Part shown: positions 55,085 through 63,971 of the stretch, one piece after another
Numbering within the stretch: position 1 is the stretch's first letter
Layout: every line of letters starts with the position of its first letter
Origin: Actinomyces vulturis
GTDB lineage: Bacteria > Actinomycetota > Actinomycetes > Actinomycetales > Actinomycetaceae
Direction: 5' to 3'
NCBI RefSeq assembly: GCF_001687305.1
Contig: NZ_LZRK01000003.1
Location: forward strand, 425,561 to 489,560
Length of the DNA: 64,000 bases
The notes under the pieces: generated by a model
What the model saw: only the letters and a program-made list of their open reading frames with translations
Told to the model about the DNA's origin: nothing
Database searches by the model: none
Position numbers and translations under genes: made by a program

Positions 55085-56014
55085 TCACCATGCGCCATAG
55101 ACTGCTGTGGAATTGGCATCGAGTTGCTCGCACATAGTTTCAAGACTTAGACCTCGTTGTTCTGCAAGAAAACGAACGGTGGCAGGCATCATGTATGAGC
55201 CGTTAGGACGCCCACGCCAAGGTACTGGCGAAAGGTAGGGAGCATCCGTCTCACATAAAAGAAGGTTGCCAGGTATACGAGCAATAGCTTCCCTCAGCGA
55301 ACCATTCGCCTTATAGGTCACAGGACCAGCCACGGAGGCATACCACCCGCGCGAGGTAAGGTGATCAGCCATCTGCGTATCACCAGAAAAACAGTGGAAG
55401 ATGGTACGTTCAGGTGCGCCGTCTTTCTCTAACACCTCAATACACTGCTCGTGAGCATCACGATCATGAATCTGGAGAGGAAGATTCAATTCTTTCGCCA
55501 GGGCGATGTGGGCGCGCATACTTTCTCGTTGGGCATCCAAGCCTTGCTCATTGGTGCGGAATAGATCCATGCCTGTTTCGCCAATGGCTACCACAACATC
55601 GCTATGAGAACGCACGAGTTCAGTCATACGCACCATAGCGACATCAAGTTCTACTTCGTGATGCGGAAGGACATGTGGCTGGAGTCCATCGGCTGCTACA
55701 GCGCGCACACCAGCATGCATTGCTGCTTCGTTGGGATGAATAGCAACTGCTACGCGCACCCCCATTAATTCACGAGCCATCTGGAGGGTAGGCAGCCAGG
55801 AGGGGGCTTCGCATGCACTGGTAATAATGCGGTTGACCCCCACCTCATGAGCAAGTTCAACAAGAGTGAGCGCATCACGGCTGGGCGCTTGGGAGGCGAA
55901 GGCGAATTCTTCTCCATCAATAGGCAAGTGAGTGTGGTTGTCCATCACGGGCACAGGAAGCGGCTGGACTACCTCAAGGTCAGGCCAACTACGTTGCTTC
56001 TTTGTTTTTCCCAT
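55085..56014 (-). CDS. tatD: TatD-family metal-dependent hydrolase
   Basis: 309 residues from ATG 56014, with AGAAGAA upstream; longer starts to 56089 would run through the metG terminator. Metal ligands are in D-N-H-T-H-L-P near the start, G-E-T-G-M-D, I-H-D-R-D-A-H and H-C-F-S-G-D, then C-E-T-D-A-P-Y. Probably a 3'-5' DNase. The order metG-tatD-Rpf-like is typical of actinobacteria. Confidence 0.92.
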   Translation of the reverse strand: MGKTKKQRSWPDLEVVQPLPVPVMDNHTHLPIDGEEFAFASQAPSRDALTLVELAHEVGVNRIITSACEAPSWLPTLQMARELMGVRVAVAIHPNEAAMHAGVRAVAADGLQPHVLPHHEVELDVAMVRMTELVRSHSDVVVAIGETGMDLFRTNEQGLDAQRESMRAHIALAKELNLPLQIHDRDAHEQCIEVLEKDGAPERTIFHCFSGDTQMADHLTSRGWYASVAGPVTYKANGSLREAIARIPGNLLLCETDAPYLSPVPWRGRPNGSYMMPATVRFLAEQRGLSLETMCEQLDANSTAVYGAW

Positions 56015-56048
56015 GGTTCTTCTTTCATCTTCGGGCGTCGTCATCGTC

Positions 56049-56098
56049 AAAGGGCGCTTGTGTGATGAGTGTGTTTCCTCATCAGCCACAAGCGCCCT
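56049..56098 (-). terminator. Hairpin terminator between metG and tatD
   Basis: 13-bp outer stem (56049-56061 with 56086-56098) and 7-bp inner stem (56062-56068 with 56077-56083), separated by a two-base bulge on one side. It lies 21 bases past the metG stop. Confidence 0.75.
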
Positions 56099-56118
56099 TG
56101 TCCGTTGAGTCGAGGCGC

Positions 56119-57966
56119 TTAGGCGCCTGTCACGTCATCGGGAACTGCGTCAGCGTAGCGCGCGAGTTCTTCTTCAACGATGGCTTCATCAAGCTTGGTG
56201 AACACGGGTGTTGGCTTTGTAATTTCGCGTCCCACTTTCACCTCGTGACGTCCCCATGTAGGAGCGTTGGAGTAGTCACCAGTGATGATCGGATAAGTGG
56301 TGCGTCCGTCGAAGTCGGCGGTGAGAACTTCAGGATCCAGTTCTTCAACTTCTTCAATAACGGGCATGGGTGCAATATTTCCTTCACCACCCATGACACG
56401 ATCCACATCGTTTGCTGCGTGAGGAAGGAACGGGGAGAGCATAAGGTTCAGGTCAGCCACGGCCTGAGCCAAAGTATGGAGGATGGTGGCTAGACGCTGC
56501 CGAGTTTCTTCATCTTCACCCTTGAGTTTGAAAGGTTGGGTATCAGCCACATACTTATTAGCTTCACCCACCAGACGCATTGCTTCTGACAGCGCAGCCT
56601 TCTGACGGTGCGAGGCAATGAGAGGGCCAACAGTATCGAAGCCTGCCTTAATGGAGCGAAGCAGTTCTTCATCGATAGGCTCGAGAGAAGCGGGAGCAGG
56701 GATATAACCAAAGCGCTTAGCAATCATGGATGCCGTACGGTTAACCAGGTTGCCCCAAGCGGCAACAAGTTCAGAATTGGTACGGCGGACGAATTCTGCC
56801 CACGTGAAATCGGCATCAGAACTTTCGGGGCCTGCAGCACAAATGAAGTAGCGCAGTGCGTCTGCCTGGTAACGCGAAAGCATGTCACGCACATAAATAA
56901 CGATTCCTTTGGAGGAAGAAAACTTCTTCCCCTCCATGGTGAGGAATTCACTGGAGACGACTTCAGTAGGCAGGTTAAGGATGCCAAACGGACCAGGCTC
57001 GCCACCCCGGTTTCCTTGACCGTTGTGGGCTAGCATTTCTGCAGGCCAGATCTGGGAGTGGAAAACAATATTGTCTTTGCCCATGAAATAGTAAGTGAGG
57101 GCTTCAGGGTTGTTCCACCATTCACGCCACTTTTCCGGTTCGCCAATGCGACGTGCCCATTCGATCGAAGCGGACAAGTAACCGATCACAGCATCGAACC
57201 ATACATAAAGACGCTTGGAGGGTTGATCATCCCAGCCGGGAATCGGGATACCCCAGTCAATGTCACGACTCATGGCGCGAGGGCGAATTTCGGCGAGGAT
57301 GTTCTGACTGAACTTGATAACGTTGGGGCGCCAGGTTCCGGATTCTTCACGCTCATCAAGCCATTCACCTAGCGCTTCGGCCAACGCAGGCAGATCGAGG
57401 AACCAGTGCGTGGATTCCACGAACTGGGGAGTCTCGCCATTGATACGGCTGACGGGATTGATGAGGTCTGTGGGGTCAAGTTGATTACCGCAGGAATCAC
57501 ACTGATCACCACGAGCACCACCTTCACCGCACATGGGGCAAGTACCTTCGATGTAACGGTCAGGCAGGGTACGGCCGGTAGAGGGGGAGATGGCTGCGGA
57601 GGTGACCTGTTCGATCATGTAACCGTTATCTCGAACGGCTTCGAACATTGCACGTACTGTGGCGTAGTGGTTACCAGTTGTAGTACGGGTGAACAGGTCG
57701 TAACTCAAGCCAAGAGCAACAAGATCTTCAACGATGAGTCGATTGTTACGGTCGGCAAGTTCGCGAGCGCTGATGCCTTCTTCGTCTGCAGCCACAAGGA
57801 TGGGAGTTCCGTGTTCATCAGTGCCTGAGACCATGAGAACGTCGTGCCCCGCCATACGCATGTAGCGGGAGAAAACGTCAGAGGGAACACCGAAGCCGGC
57901 AACGTGACCAATGTGGCGTGGACCGTTGGCGTAAGGCCAGGCCACAGCAGAAAGAATATGCGTCAT
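56119..57966 (-). CDS. metG: Methionyl-tRNA synthetase
   Basis: 615 residues. The HIGH motif reads H-I-G-H (18-21). A single zinc knuckle uses Cys143, Cys146, Cys156 and Cys159. The KMSKS loop is K-F-S-S-S-K-G. The C-terminal dimer domain is missing, as in many actinobacteria. ATG 57966 has no ribosome site; TAGGCT lies six bases before it, suggesting a leaderless message. Confidence 0.97.
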   Translation of the reverse strand: MTHILSAVAWPYANGPRHIGHVAGFGVPSDVFSRYMRMAGHDVLMVSGTDEHGTPILVAADEEGISARELADRNNRLIVEDLVALGLSYDLFTRTTTGNHYATVRAMFEAVRDNGYMIEQVTSAAISPSTGRTLPDRYIEGTCPMCGEGGARGDQCDSCGNQLDPTDLINPVSRINGETPQFVESTHWFLDLPALAEALGEWLDEREESGTWRPNVIKFSQNILAEIRPRAMSRDIDWGIPIPGWDDQPSKRLYVWFDAVIGYLSASIEWARRIGEPEKWREWWNNPEALTYYFMGKDNIVFHSQIWPAEMLAHNGQGNRGGEPGPFGILNLPTEVVSSEFLTMEGKKFSSSKGIVIYVRDMLSRYQADALRYFICAAGPESSDADFTWAEFVRRTNSELVAAWGNLVNRTASMIAKRFGYIPAPASLEPIDEELLRSIKAGFDTVGPLIASHRQKAALSEAMRLVGEANKYVADTQPFKLKGEDEETRQRLATILHTLAQAVADLNLMLSPFLPHAANDVDRVMGGEGNIAPMPVIEEVEELDPEVLTADFDGRTTYPIITGDYSNAPTWGRHEVKVGREITKPTPVFTKLDEAIVEEELARYADAVPDDVTGA

Positions 57967-57972
57967 GGCTCT

Positions 57973-57978
57973 AGCCTA
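57973..57978 (-). promoter_or_regulatory. Candidate -10 element of leaderless metG
   Basis: TAGGCT, six bases (AGAGCC), then ATG, the same spacing as before purD. No ribosome site is present. Confidence 0.4.
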
Positions 57979-58093
57979 TCGGTTTGCGCGTTTCATGAGA
58001 ACTTTCACGCAATGACCAAGCGCTCACATTGTATTAATGCACCACGAAACCATTTTCCTAAGAAGTAAGGCGGGATCGTGAGGTGAAGACGGC

Positions 58094-58732
58094 TCAATTC
58101 TCACATTCAGCCCAGGCTTGATCGCTGGTGGTGACAATAATGCCTGCAGCAGTCATTTCTTCAACAGCCTGTTTGCCTTGTTCTGGACTCACCGGTTCGC
58201 TGAGGTCAGTGAAGCACCATGTGGTAAAACCGTTGGCTGCCGAGTCGAGGGCAGTCTGCTTGACGCAGTGCGACAAAGCTAGTCCTATGACGTCAACTTT
58301 TTCGACTCCGTGACGCCCCAGGACTGCCTGAAGTTTCTCTCCGACATTACCGGTTCCATCGAATGCCGAGTATGCCGCACTATATTCGCCTTTTTTAATG
58401 TGGACAACGCTGAGTTTAGGTGACTGAATAAGATCGTCAATAACAGGTTTAATAGCCGGGTGAAGCGCCGCTTCATCAGTATGAGCCACTCCATGAACCG
58501 GCCAGGTATCCACGTAGTCAGGGGTATCGCTGAAATGTTCACCTGGGTCGATATGCCAGTCTTGGCTGGTAATGACTATGTCGTAATCTTCGCCGTGTTC
58601 ACGAAGATAGTCGGCGATCTTTTCTGCGCAAGCATTGCCTCCATCAACGGCAAGAGCACCCCCCTCACAGAAGGTCGGCTGAACATCAACGACGAGTAGT
58701 GCGCGTACAGCACCATGCGCGAGAGACTTCAT
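58094..58732 (-). CDS. pncA: Nicotinamidase / isochorismatase-family amidohydrolase
   Basis: 212 residues from ATG 58732; the frame extends 25 codons upstream without a signal. The catalytic triad is Asp16 (V-D-V-Q), Lys114 (K-K-G-E-Y) and Cys156 (S-H-C-V). Metal ligands fit Asp58, His60 and His66 (Q-D-W-H-I-D-P-G-E-H-F). It converts nicotinamide to nicotinate for NAD recycling. Confidence 0.9.
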   Translation of the reverse strand: MKSLAHGAVRALLVVDVQPTFCEGGALAVDGGNACAEKIADYLREHGEDYDIVITSQDWHIDPGEHFSDTPDYVDTWPVHGVAHTDEAALHPAIKPVIDDLIQSPKLSVVHIKKGEYSAAYSAFDGTGNVGEKLQAVLGRHGVEKVDVIGLALSHCVKQTALDSAANGFTTWCFTDLSEPVSPEQGKQAVEEMTAAGIIVTTSDQAWAECEN

Positions 58733-58843
58733 ACGAGTCACTTTAGTGTGTCCTACGCCATGATTAATAATTCTCTTCACCCTCAGCGTGATACAGAAGT
58801 ACCACAAACTCTCAACACGCTGTTTTCCGACAAAAGCGAGTTG

Positions 58844-59731
58844 TCAGCCTTGTCGTGCGTCAAGAGCGCCTTGATACAGCGCCCGCGAACGTAACCCATA
58901 CTGATGGGCTACGTGTCGGGCTGCTGCTTTGAGTTTCATGCCTTGATCAACGAGAGCAAGTACTTCAACAATGGCTTGGTCATCATCAACCATCATTTCT
59001 CCAGCACCACGAATGACGATAACAATTTCCCCGCGAGCATTTTCAGCACGTTCCGCCAATTGACTAGGCGTTCCGACCCACACATCTTCGTAGGTTTTTG
59101 TCAGTTCTCGACACACCGCTACCTGACGCTCCGGAAGGATTTCGGCCATATGGGACAGAGTCGCCTGAAGACGGCGTGGCGAGTCGAAAACGATGGTGGT
59201 GGCACTTTGAGTAGCCAATGTTGAGAAGAAACGCTCTTGTTCTCCGCGTTTGCGAGGCATAAAACCCTCAAAGATCCATCGATCTGTGGGCATACCACTG
59301 AGCGCTAGTGCGGTGAGAACTGCTGAGGGGCCGGGTGCGATACTTGCTGGAACTCCGCTCTGGTGTGCAGCTTCGATGAGTCGATATCCAGGGTCAGAGA
59401 CACATGGCATTCCTGCATCGGAAATCATGAGTATGCGCTGCCCTGCTTGTGCTTGCTCAATGAGCCAGGGCGTTTGGGCTGCTTCGTTATGTTCATGGTA
59501 GGCCACGAGTTTGCCAGCGATACGTATCCCCAGTCGACCAGCGAGGTTAAGTGCACGGCGGGTATCTTCTGCGGCCACAATGTCTGCTTGAGCAAGGGCG
59601 AAGACAAGTCGTGCAGAGGCATCAAGAACATTACCGATTGGGGTAGCGGCCAAGAGAATGGTTCCCGGTGCAATGACATCAGCGGGTTGGGGCCATGCGG
59701 CGTCAGTGTTTGCCTCTGGTGCGTTGGTCAT
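58844..59731 (-). CDS. rsmI: 16S rRNA (cytidine-1402-2'-O)-methyltransferase
   Basis: 295 residues, tetrapyrrole methylase fold. A-T-P-I-G-N, A-E-D-T-R-R-A-L-N-L, Y-H-E-H-N-E and S-D-A-G-M-P-C-V-S-D-P-G match RsmI. Divergent from pmt across 45 bases, an arrangement common in actinobacteria. No clear ribosome site precedes ATG 59731. Confidence 0.95.
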   Translation of the reverse strand: MTNAPEANTDAAWPQPADVIAPGTILLAATPIGNVLDASARLVFALAQADIVAAEDTRRALNLAGRLGIRIAGKLVAYHEHNEAAQTPWLIEQAQAGQRILMISDAGMPCVSDPGYRLIEAAHQSGVPASIAPGPSAVLTALALSGMPTDRWIFEGFMPRKRGEQERFFSTLATQSATTIVFDSPRRLQATLSHMAEILPERQVAVCRELTKTYEDVWVGTPSQLAERAENARGEIVIVIRGAGEMMVDDDQAIVEVLALVDQGMKLKAAARHVAHQYGLRSRALYQGALDARQG

Positions 59732-59763
59732 AGATATCAGTATCTCGCATGCTGTGAGTCCAC

Positions 59764-59769
59764 GTAGAC
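59764..59769 (+). promoter_or_regulatory. Candidate -10 element of leaderless pmt
   Basis: TAGACT, then six bases, then GTG 59777... the spacing seen before purD and metG. No ribosome site. Confidence 0.35.
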
Positions 59770-59776
59770 TCTCGGT

Positions 59777-61798
59777 GTGACTACGCCATCGTCTGCCTCG
59801 ACTCCCCCAACTGCCTCAACCCCTGATGAATGCGAAACTGGTGATGTTCTCACCCTCCCCACACCACCGGCTCCCAGTGCCGCACACACAGAGCCGTCTA
59901 CAACGCATCGGTCTACCAGTCCATCTCACCGTGCGCAGCACCTTCATGCCGACGCCGCAGGGACGCAGCCATCATTATCCGTTCCTTCACCTCTCTCCCC
60001 CGCCAGTAGCCATACGCGTCATCCCCAAGGTCTTACCCGTAGCCGCATCATGTCTCGGGCAGGAGGGAAGCATCGCTCTTGTCAAGGCCCGGCGTGGTTG
60101 ATGAAATGGCGTGAAAAATGGAACGCAGCGTCGTCATCGGCACAGTGTTGGATTGTTGCTGGCGTGATGAGTTTGCTGGGCGCACTGTTGCGCCTTCCAG
60201 ACCTATCTCATCCACATGTCTTGATGTTTGACGAGACGTATTACGTCAAGGATGCTTACGCACTCAGCCACCTAGGGTATGAGGGGACATGGGGGCAGGG
60301 TGCGAACCCCTTATTTGTTCATAACGATATGAGCGCGCTAAGCAGCGATCCCGCATTTATCGTTCACCCACATCTGGGTAAATGGCTTATCAGTATGGGA
60401 ATGACGCTCTTTGGTGCCAACAGTTCATTTGGTTGGCGATTGATGCCTGCGTTGGCAGGTATCGTCACGATCACTCTGGTAGTGCGCTTGATGTGGCGCC
60501 TCATTTCCTCGCCACTTCTTGCTGGTTTGGCTGGGCTCTTTGTTGCCCTTGACGGAGTGGGTATCTCTGAATCCCGTATTGCCTTGCTCGATGTATTCTT
60601 AGCCCCCTTTGCTTTAGGGGCATTACTCATGCTCCTGCGTGATCGTGAAGAACATGCCGCCATCATTAACAATGCTGCTACAGCCTCAAGGCAACCGCTG
60701 ACTCGTGCTCCTCATGCGGGTGCACGCTGGTGGCTCATTGGTGCTGGTGTTATGTTGGGGTTGGCTTGCTCAGTGAAATGGTCAGCCCTTTATATGCTGG
60801 CTGTTGTTGGCATCATGGTGGTTGTCTGGGACACGATGGCACTTAAGCGCACAGGAATGAAGTCCTGGCTTATCGAGGGCGTTGTTGCTAGTGGCATTGG
60901 TGACTTTGTTCGTCTCGTTCCAACGGCATTCGTTGTGTATATGGCCTCATGGTTCTCATGGTTTACCCACCCACTGGCTTATGGGCATGGTTGGGCTGCT
61001 TCTCAGCGTCAGCAGGGCTTACCCGTCAGTTGGGGGTGGCTGCCTGATTCATTGAGAGATCTCCTGCATTACCACGAGTTGATGTACACCTTCCACGTCA
61101 ATCTGGAATCCGAACACCCTTATGCGTCCAATCCCCTCGGATGGCTGGTGCAGTCTCGTCCCACGTCATTCTTCTGGCCAAGTGAAGCTGAGATGGGCAA
61201 TCAAGCCCATGCTTGCGGTGCGGATCGCTGCGTTCAAGCCATCACTTCCATTGGCAATATCCCTATGTGGTGGGCTGCTCTAGTCGCTTTGGTTGTCGTG
61301 ATTGTTCTTGCGATCCGTTGGGAAGACTGGCGCGCGTGGGTAATTTTGTCTGGGTACCTGGGCTTCTACGTACCCTGGCTGTTCTACATGGATCGCACAA
61401 TCTTTACTTTCTACACTGTGGCCTTCATGCCGTTCGTAGCAATGGCTTTGGCCTGGGCACTGGGCTGGGCCATGGGGATCGTCAAACGCCCACTCGTTAC
61501 TTCTGCTATGGGTTCTTCTTCGGAGGCTTCCACCCAGACCACTGTTGCTCTCGACGATGAGCACAACGGCGGGTACACCGAGACTGCGCTTATGTGCCCT
61601 GATGACAATCAGCCTGTAGGCCGCCAAGGCGGCCTACAGGCTGATCATACTGGGCTCAACAAATGGGGACTTATCCTCAGTAGCGGTGTTGTTGCCAGCG
61701 TTGTTATCTTTACGATTCTGTGGCTTCCACTTTGGACAGGCCGAACCATTAGTTATGACTGGTGGTACTGGCACATGTGGCTTGATTCATGGATCTAG
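59777..61798 (+). CDS. pmt: Protein O-mannosyltransferase (Pmt, GT39 family)
   Basis: 673 residues. The first 110 are Ser/Thr/Pro-rich and cytoplasmic. Then come about ten membrane segments. The first outer loop has the catalytic F-D-E-T-Y-Y-V-K-D-A, and V-H-P-H-L-G-K-W-L-I matches the family. It moves mannose from polyprenyl phosphate onto exported proteins. A hydrophilic stretch at about 575-625 holds an 18-bp DNA palindrome, but the protein ends normally in W-Y-W-H-M-W-L-x-S-W. GTG 59777 has no ribosome site. Confidence 0.92.
   Translation: MTTPSSASTPPTASTPDECETGDVLTLPTPPAPSAAHTEPSTTHRSTSPSHRAQHLHADAAGTQPSLSVPSPLSPASSHTRHPQGLTRSRIMSRAGGKHRSCQGPAWLMKWREKWNAASSSAQCWIVAGVMSLLGALLRLPDLSHPHVLMFDETYYVKDAYALSHLGYEGTWGQGANPLFVHNDMSALSSDPAFIVHPHLGKWLISMGMTLFGANSSFGWRLMPALAGIVTITLVVRLMWRLISSPLLAGLAGLFVALDGVGISESRIALLDVFLAPFALGALLMLLRDREEHAAIINNAATASRQPLTRAPHAGARWWLIGAGVMLGLACSVKWSALYMLAVVGIMVVVWDTMALKRTGMKSWLIEGVVASGIGDFVRLVPTAFVVYMASWFSWFTHPLAYGHGWAASQRQQGLPVSWGWLPDSLRDLLHYHELMYTFHVNLESEHPYASNPLGWLVQSRPTSFFWPSEAEMGNQAHACGADRCVQAITSIGNIPMWWAALVALVVVIVLAIRWEDWRAWVILSGYLGFYVPWLFYMDRTIFTFYTVAFMPFVAMALAWALGWAMGIVKRPLVTSAMGSSSEASTQTTVALDDEHNGGYTETALMCPDDNQPVGRQGGLQADHTGLNKWGLILSSGVVASVVIFTILWLPLWTGRTISYDWWYWHMWLDSWI
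61608..61645. repeat. Perfect inverted repeat inside pmt
   Basis: Arms 61608-61625 and 61628-61645, 18 bp each, around AA. It looks like the intergenic terminators of this window but lies 50 codons before the pmt stop. Confidence 0.85.
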
Positions 61799-61823
61799 CC
61801 CTCGTGCGCCAGCACCATGAATG

Positions 61824-63428
61824 TCAAATGAGAATCGGAGCCCGCTCCGAGTCGGGGATCTCTTCATCAAGTGCAGTGATCATGCGCTGAGAGACGAGCA
61901 CCATGGCCAACAAGGTGACGATAAGAGCAACGAAGCCTGCCCACGAGTTACCTGTTGCAGCAAGGACCAGATAGCCAACCAAGGAGGCGATCATACAGGT
62001 CACCGCATAAGGCAACTGAGTACGCACGTGAGTAATGATGGACGACGACGCGCCGGTAGCAGACAAAATTGTCGTATCGGAGATTGGGGAACAGTGGTCA
62101 CCCATGACAGAACCGGCGAGAACGGCTCCAAGCGCAGGAATGAGGAATTCCGGTGCGTCAAGATGATTCATGATGTCACCTGCGATCGGAATAAGCAGAC
62201 CGAAGGAACCCCAGGAAGTACCAGTTGAGAAAGACATGAGGCAGGCGACCAAGAACATCATAGGGATGAGCCACTGAGGTGCCACATTAGCAGTCTCAAC
62301 GAGATGACCAAGGTAAGTACCGGTTCCCAGTTCCGAAATGAGGGAGCCAAGTGCCCACGCCATCAGAAGAATTGCAATGGCGGGCAGCATAGAGCGAGCG
62401 CCTTGTCCCACGCCCTGCCCAAGAACCTTGGAGTCAAAAGTATTGTTGTCGCGCGTTTCAATGAAATAGAAGACGAGAGCTGCCACCAGACCGCAAGCGC
62501 CACCAATGATGAGGGATTCATTCACCATCGTATTAGCGAGCATGTCAAGCATGGTCCACGATCCGCCAGACAGGCCACCGGTGATGAACATCGAGCCAAT
62601 CACACCAACAATCAGAGCGATAAACGGCACGATGAGACTGCGAACTTTACCTTCGCTGTGAACGGGAAGGTCATCAGAAAGTTCACCAGGAATGTCTTCA
62701 CCGCTTTGGTAAGTTTCACCTTCACGAATAGCGCGACGCTCTTCGGTACGCATAGGACCGAGGTCCACCTGAAGTGCAATCATCAGCAGAACCATGAGGA
62801 TAGCGCTGATTGCGTAAAAATTGGTTCCCGCTGCTCCGAGGAAAGCCCCTACTTCACTGTGCTGTATGGAGGACATCGCAACGACCGGCGCCAAAAGACC
62901 AATGATGGATGCACCCCATGATGAAAACGGTGCCAACACTGCCACAGGTGCCGAAGTGGAGTCGATGATGTAGGCCAGCTTAGCGCGAGAAACGTTGTAT
63001 TTATCTGTTACGGGCTTAGCAATCTGCCCAACGGCCAACGCGTTGAAGTAATCGTCGATGAAGATTGCAATGCCGAGGAACGCAGCTAGGTACTGAGCAC
63101 TCTTGCGACTCTTGATTTTGCCTGCTGCCCATTGCGAGAGGGCAGCCGATCCTCCGGACATGAGGATGAGGGCGGTAATGATGCCGAGCATGAGGAGGAA
63201 TAGGAGGATATAAATCTTTCCAGTATTCAACTCTCCGTCGGCGTAGACGATTCCGAAGAATGCGCCCCAAATGTCTTTAATCGTTCCAAGGGGGGAGAAA
63301 TCGTTGATCAGAAATGCTGCAGCAACGATGCCTAGCCCCAGGCTCAGCAGGACCCTACGGGTCATGATGGCCAGGATGATTGCCACCAAAGGTGGAGCAA
63401 TCGCTAGAAAGGGATATGACTCAAGCAT
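61824..63428 (-). CDS. Na+/H+ antiporter, NhaC family
   Basis: 534 residues with about 12 hydrophobic segments. Family stretches include I-F-I-D-D-Y-F-N-A-L-A-V-G, A-P-V-A-V-L-A-P-F-S-S-W-G, F-S-T-G-T-S-W-G-S-F-G and S-V-M-G-D-H-C-S-P-I-S-D-T-T. ATG 63428 has GAGGAG upstream. Probably exchanges sodium and protons, possibly with organic acids as in NhaC relatives. Convergent with pmt over 25 bases. Confidence 0.9.
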   Translation of the reverse strand: MLESYPFLAIAPPLVAIILAIMTRRVLLSLGLGIVAAAFLINDFSPLGTIKDIWGAFFGIVYADGELNTGKIYILLFLLMLGIITALILMSGGSAALSQWAAGKIKSRKSAQYLAAFLGIAIFIDDYFNALAVGQIAKPVTDKYNVSRAKLAYIIDSTSAPVAVLAPFSSWGASIIGLLAPVVAMSSIQHSEVGAFLGAAGTNFYAISAILMVLLMIALQVDLGPMRTEERRAIREGETYQSGEDIPGELSDDLPVHSEGKVRSLIVPFIALIVGVIGSMFITGGLSGGSWTMLDMLANTMVNESLIIGGACGLVAALVFYFIETRDNNTFDSKVLGQGVGQGARSMLPAIAILLMAWALGSLISELGTGTYLGHLVETANVAPQWLIPMMFLVACLMSFSTGTSWGSFGLLIPIAGDIMNHLDAPEFLIPALGAVLAGSVMGDHCSPISDTTILSATGASSSIITHVRTQLPYAVTCMIASLVGYLVLAATGNSWAGFVALIVTLLAMVLVSQRMITALDEEIPDSERAPILI

Positions 63429-63683
63429 AATGAGCTCCTCGAGACGTAACAGAAAAATACACGTGCCGAGAATACTAATGCGCTACCACATTAAATGCCT
63501 AATACAAACAGTGTGTGATAGCCGATAGTTTGCTGAAAATAGTCTGACTTTAGGGGCTGTACCACAGCAGATGACCGAAATAAACATGAACTTAGGCCCT
63601 TTGTCTCAAATCAACACCATTCGCTCAAACAAAAACCTACTAGCAACCATCACGTCTCCTTTTGCCAAGGAGGGAAAGAAGCT

Positions 63684-63752
63684 ATGAGAAACACGATCTA
63701 TTTTGATCGGCACATGAGCGCCGGAGAATCGTTTACTTCATGGGAGAAATGA
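63684..63752 (+). CDS. Candidate 22-residue microprotein
   Basis: ATG 63684 has a strong AAGGAGGG nine bases upstream. The peptide begins M-R-N-T-I-Y-F-D-R-H and ends S-W-E-K. Its stop overlaps the start of the next small ORF (ATGA). The first ten residues match those of the next ORF at seven positions. No family is recognised. It lies in the 543-base stretch between the NhaC gene and the 5S rRNA end. Confidence 0.5.
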   Translation: MRNTIYFDRHMSAGESFTSWEK

Positions 63753-63780
63753 CAGACACGATCTACCTTGATCGGCACAT
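63691..63780. repeat. Pair of 25-bp direct repeats in the microprotein ORFs
   Basis: Copies at 63691-63715 and 63756-63780, 65 bases apart, differing at two positions. Each holds CGATC...GATCG as a small inverted repeat. They encode the shared T-I-Y-[FL]-D-R-H. Confidence 0.8.
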
Positions 63781-63847
63781 AAATATGGAGCCCAACGACG
63801 AAGCAAGACAAGTAGAACAACTTGCCGAAAAGAGCCATGAGGCGTAA
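63749..63847 (+). CDS. Candidate 32-residue microprotein, paralogue of the preceding
   Basis: ATG 63749 overlaps the previous stop, with GGGAG just before it, so translation is probably coupled. The peptide begins M-T-D-T-I-Y-L-D-R-H, then is charged (Glu, Gln, Lys-rich) and may be helical. The shared start is encoded by a 25-base direct repeat. No family is recognised. Confidence 0.5.
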   Translation: MTDTIYLDRHINMEPNDEARQVEQLAEKSHEA

Positions 63848-63917
63848 GAGACGGCGCACTGAGAATATCCGACAATGCCACACACAAATGTAGGCGCAAG
63901 TGGTGGTGGGTGTGGGG

Positions 63918-63954
63918 GAGCCCCGCCAACCACACAAACATGGCAGCGGGGCTC
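63918..63954 (-). terminator. rRNA operon terminator
   Basis: GAGCCCCGC and GCGGGGCTC (63946-63954 and 63918-63926) form a 9-bp stem downstream of the 5S gene on the minus strand. Confidence 0.6.
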
Positions 63955-63971
63955 AACCCTCACAAGTATAT

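Noticed and set aside
63698..63963. Minus-strand open frames before the 5S gene
   Set aside because: They run through the rRNA terminator hairpin, have no ribosome site and no recognisable protein pattern.
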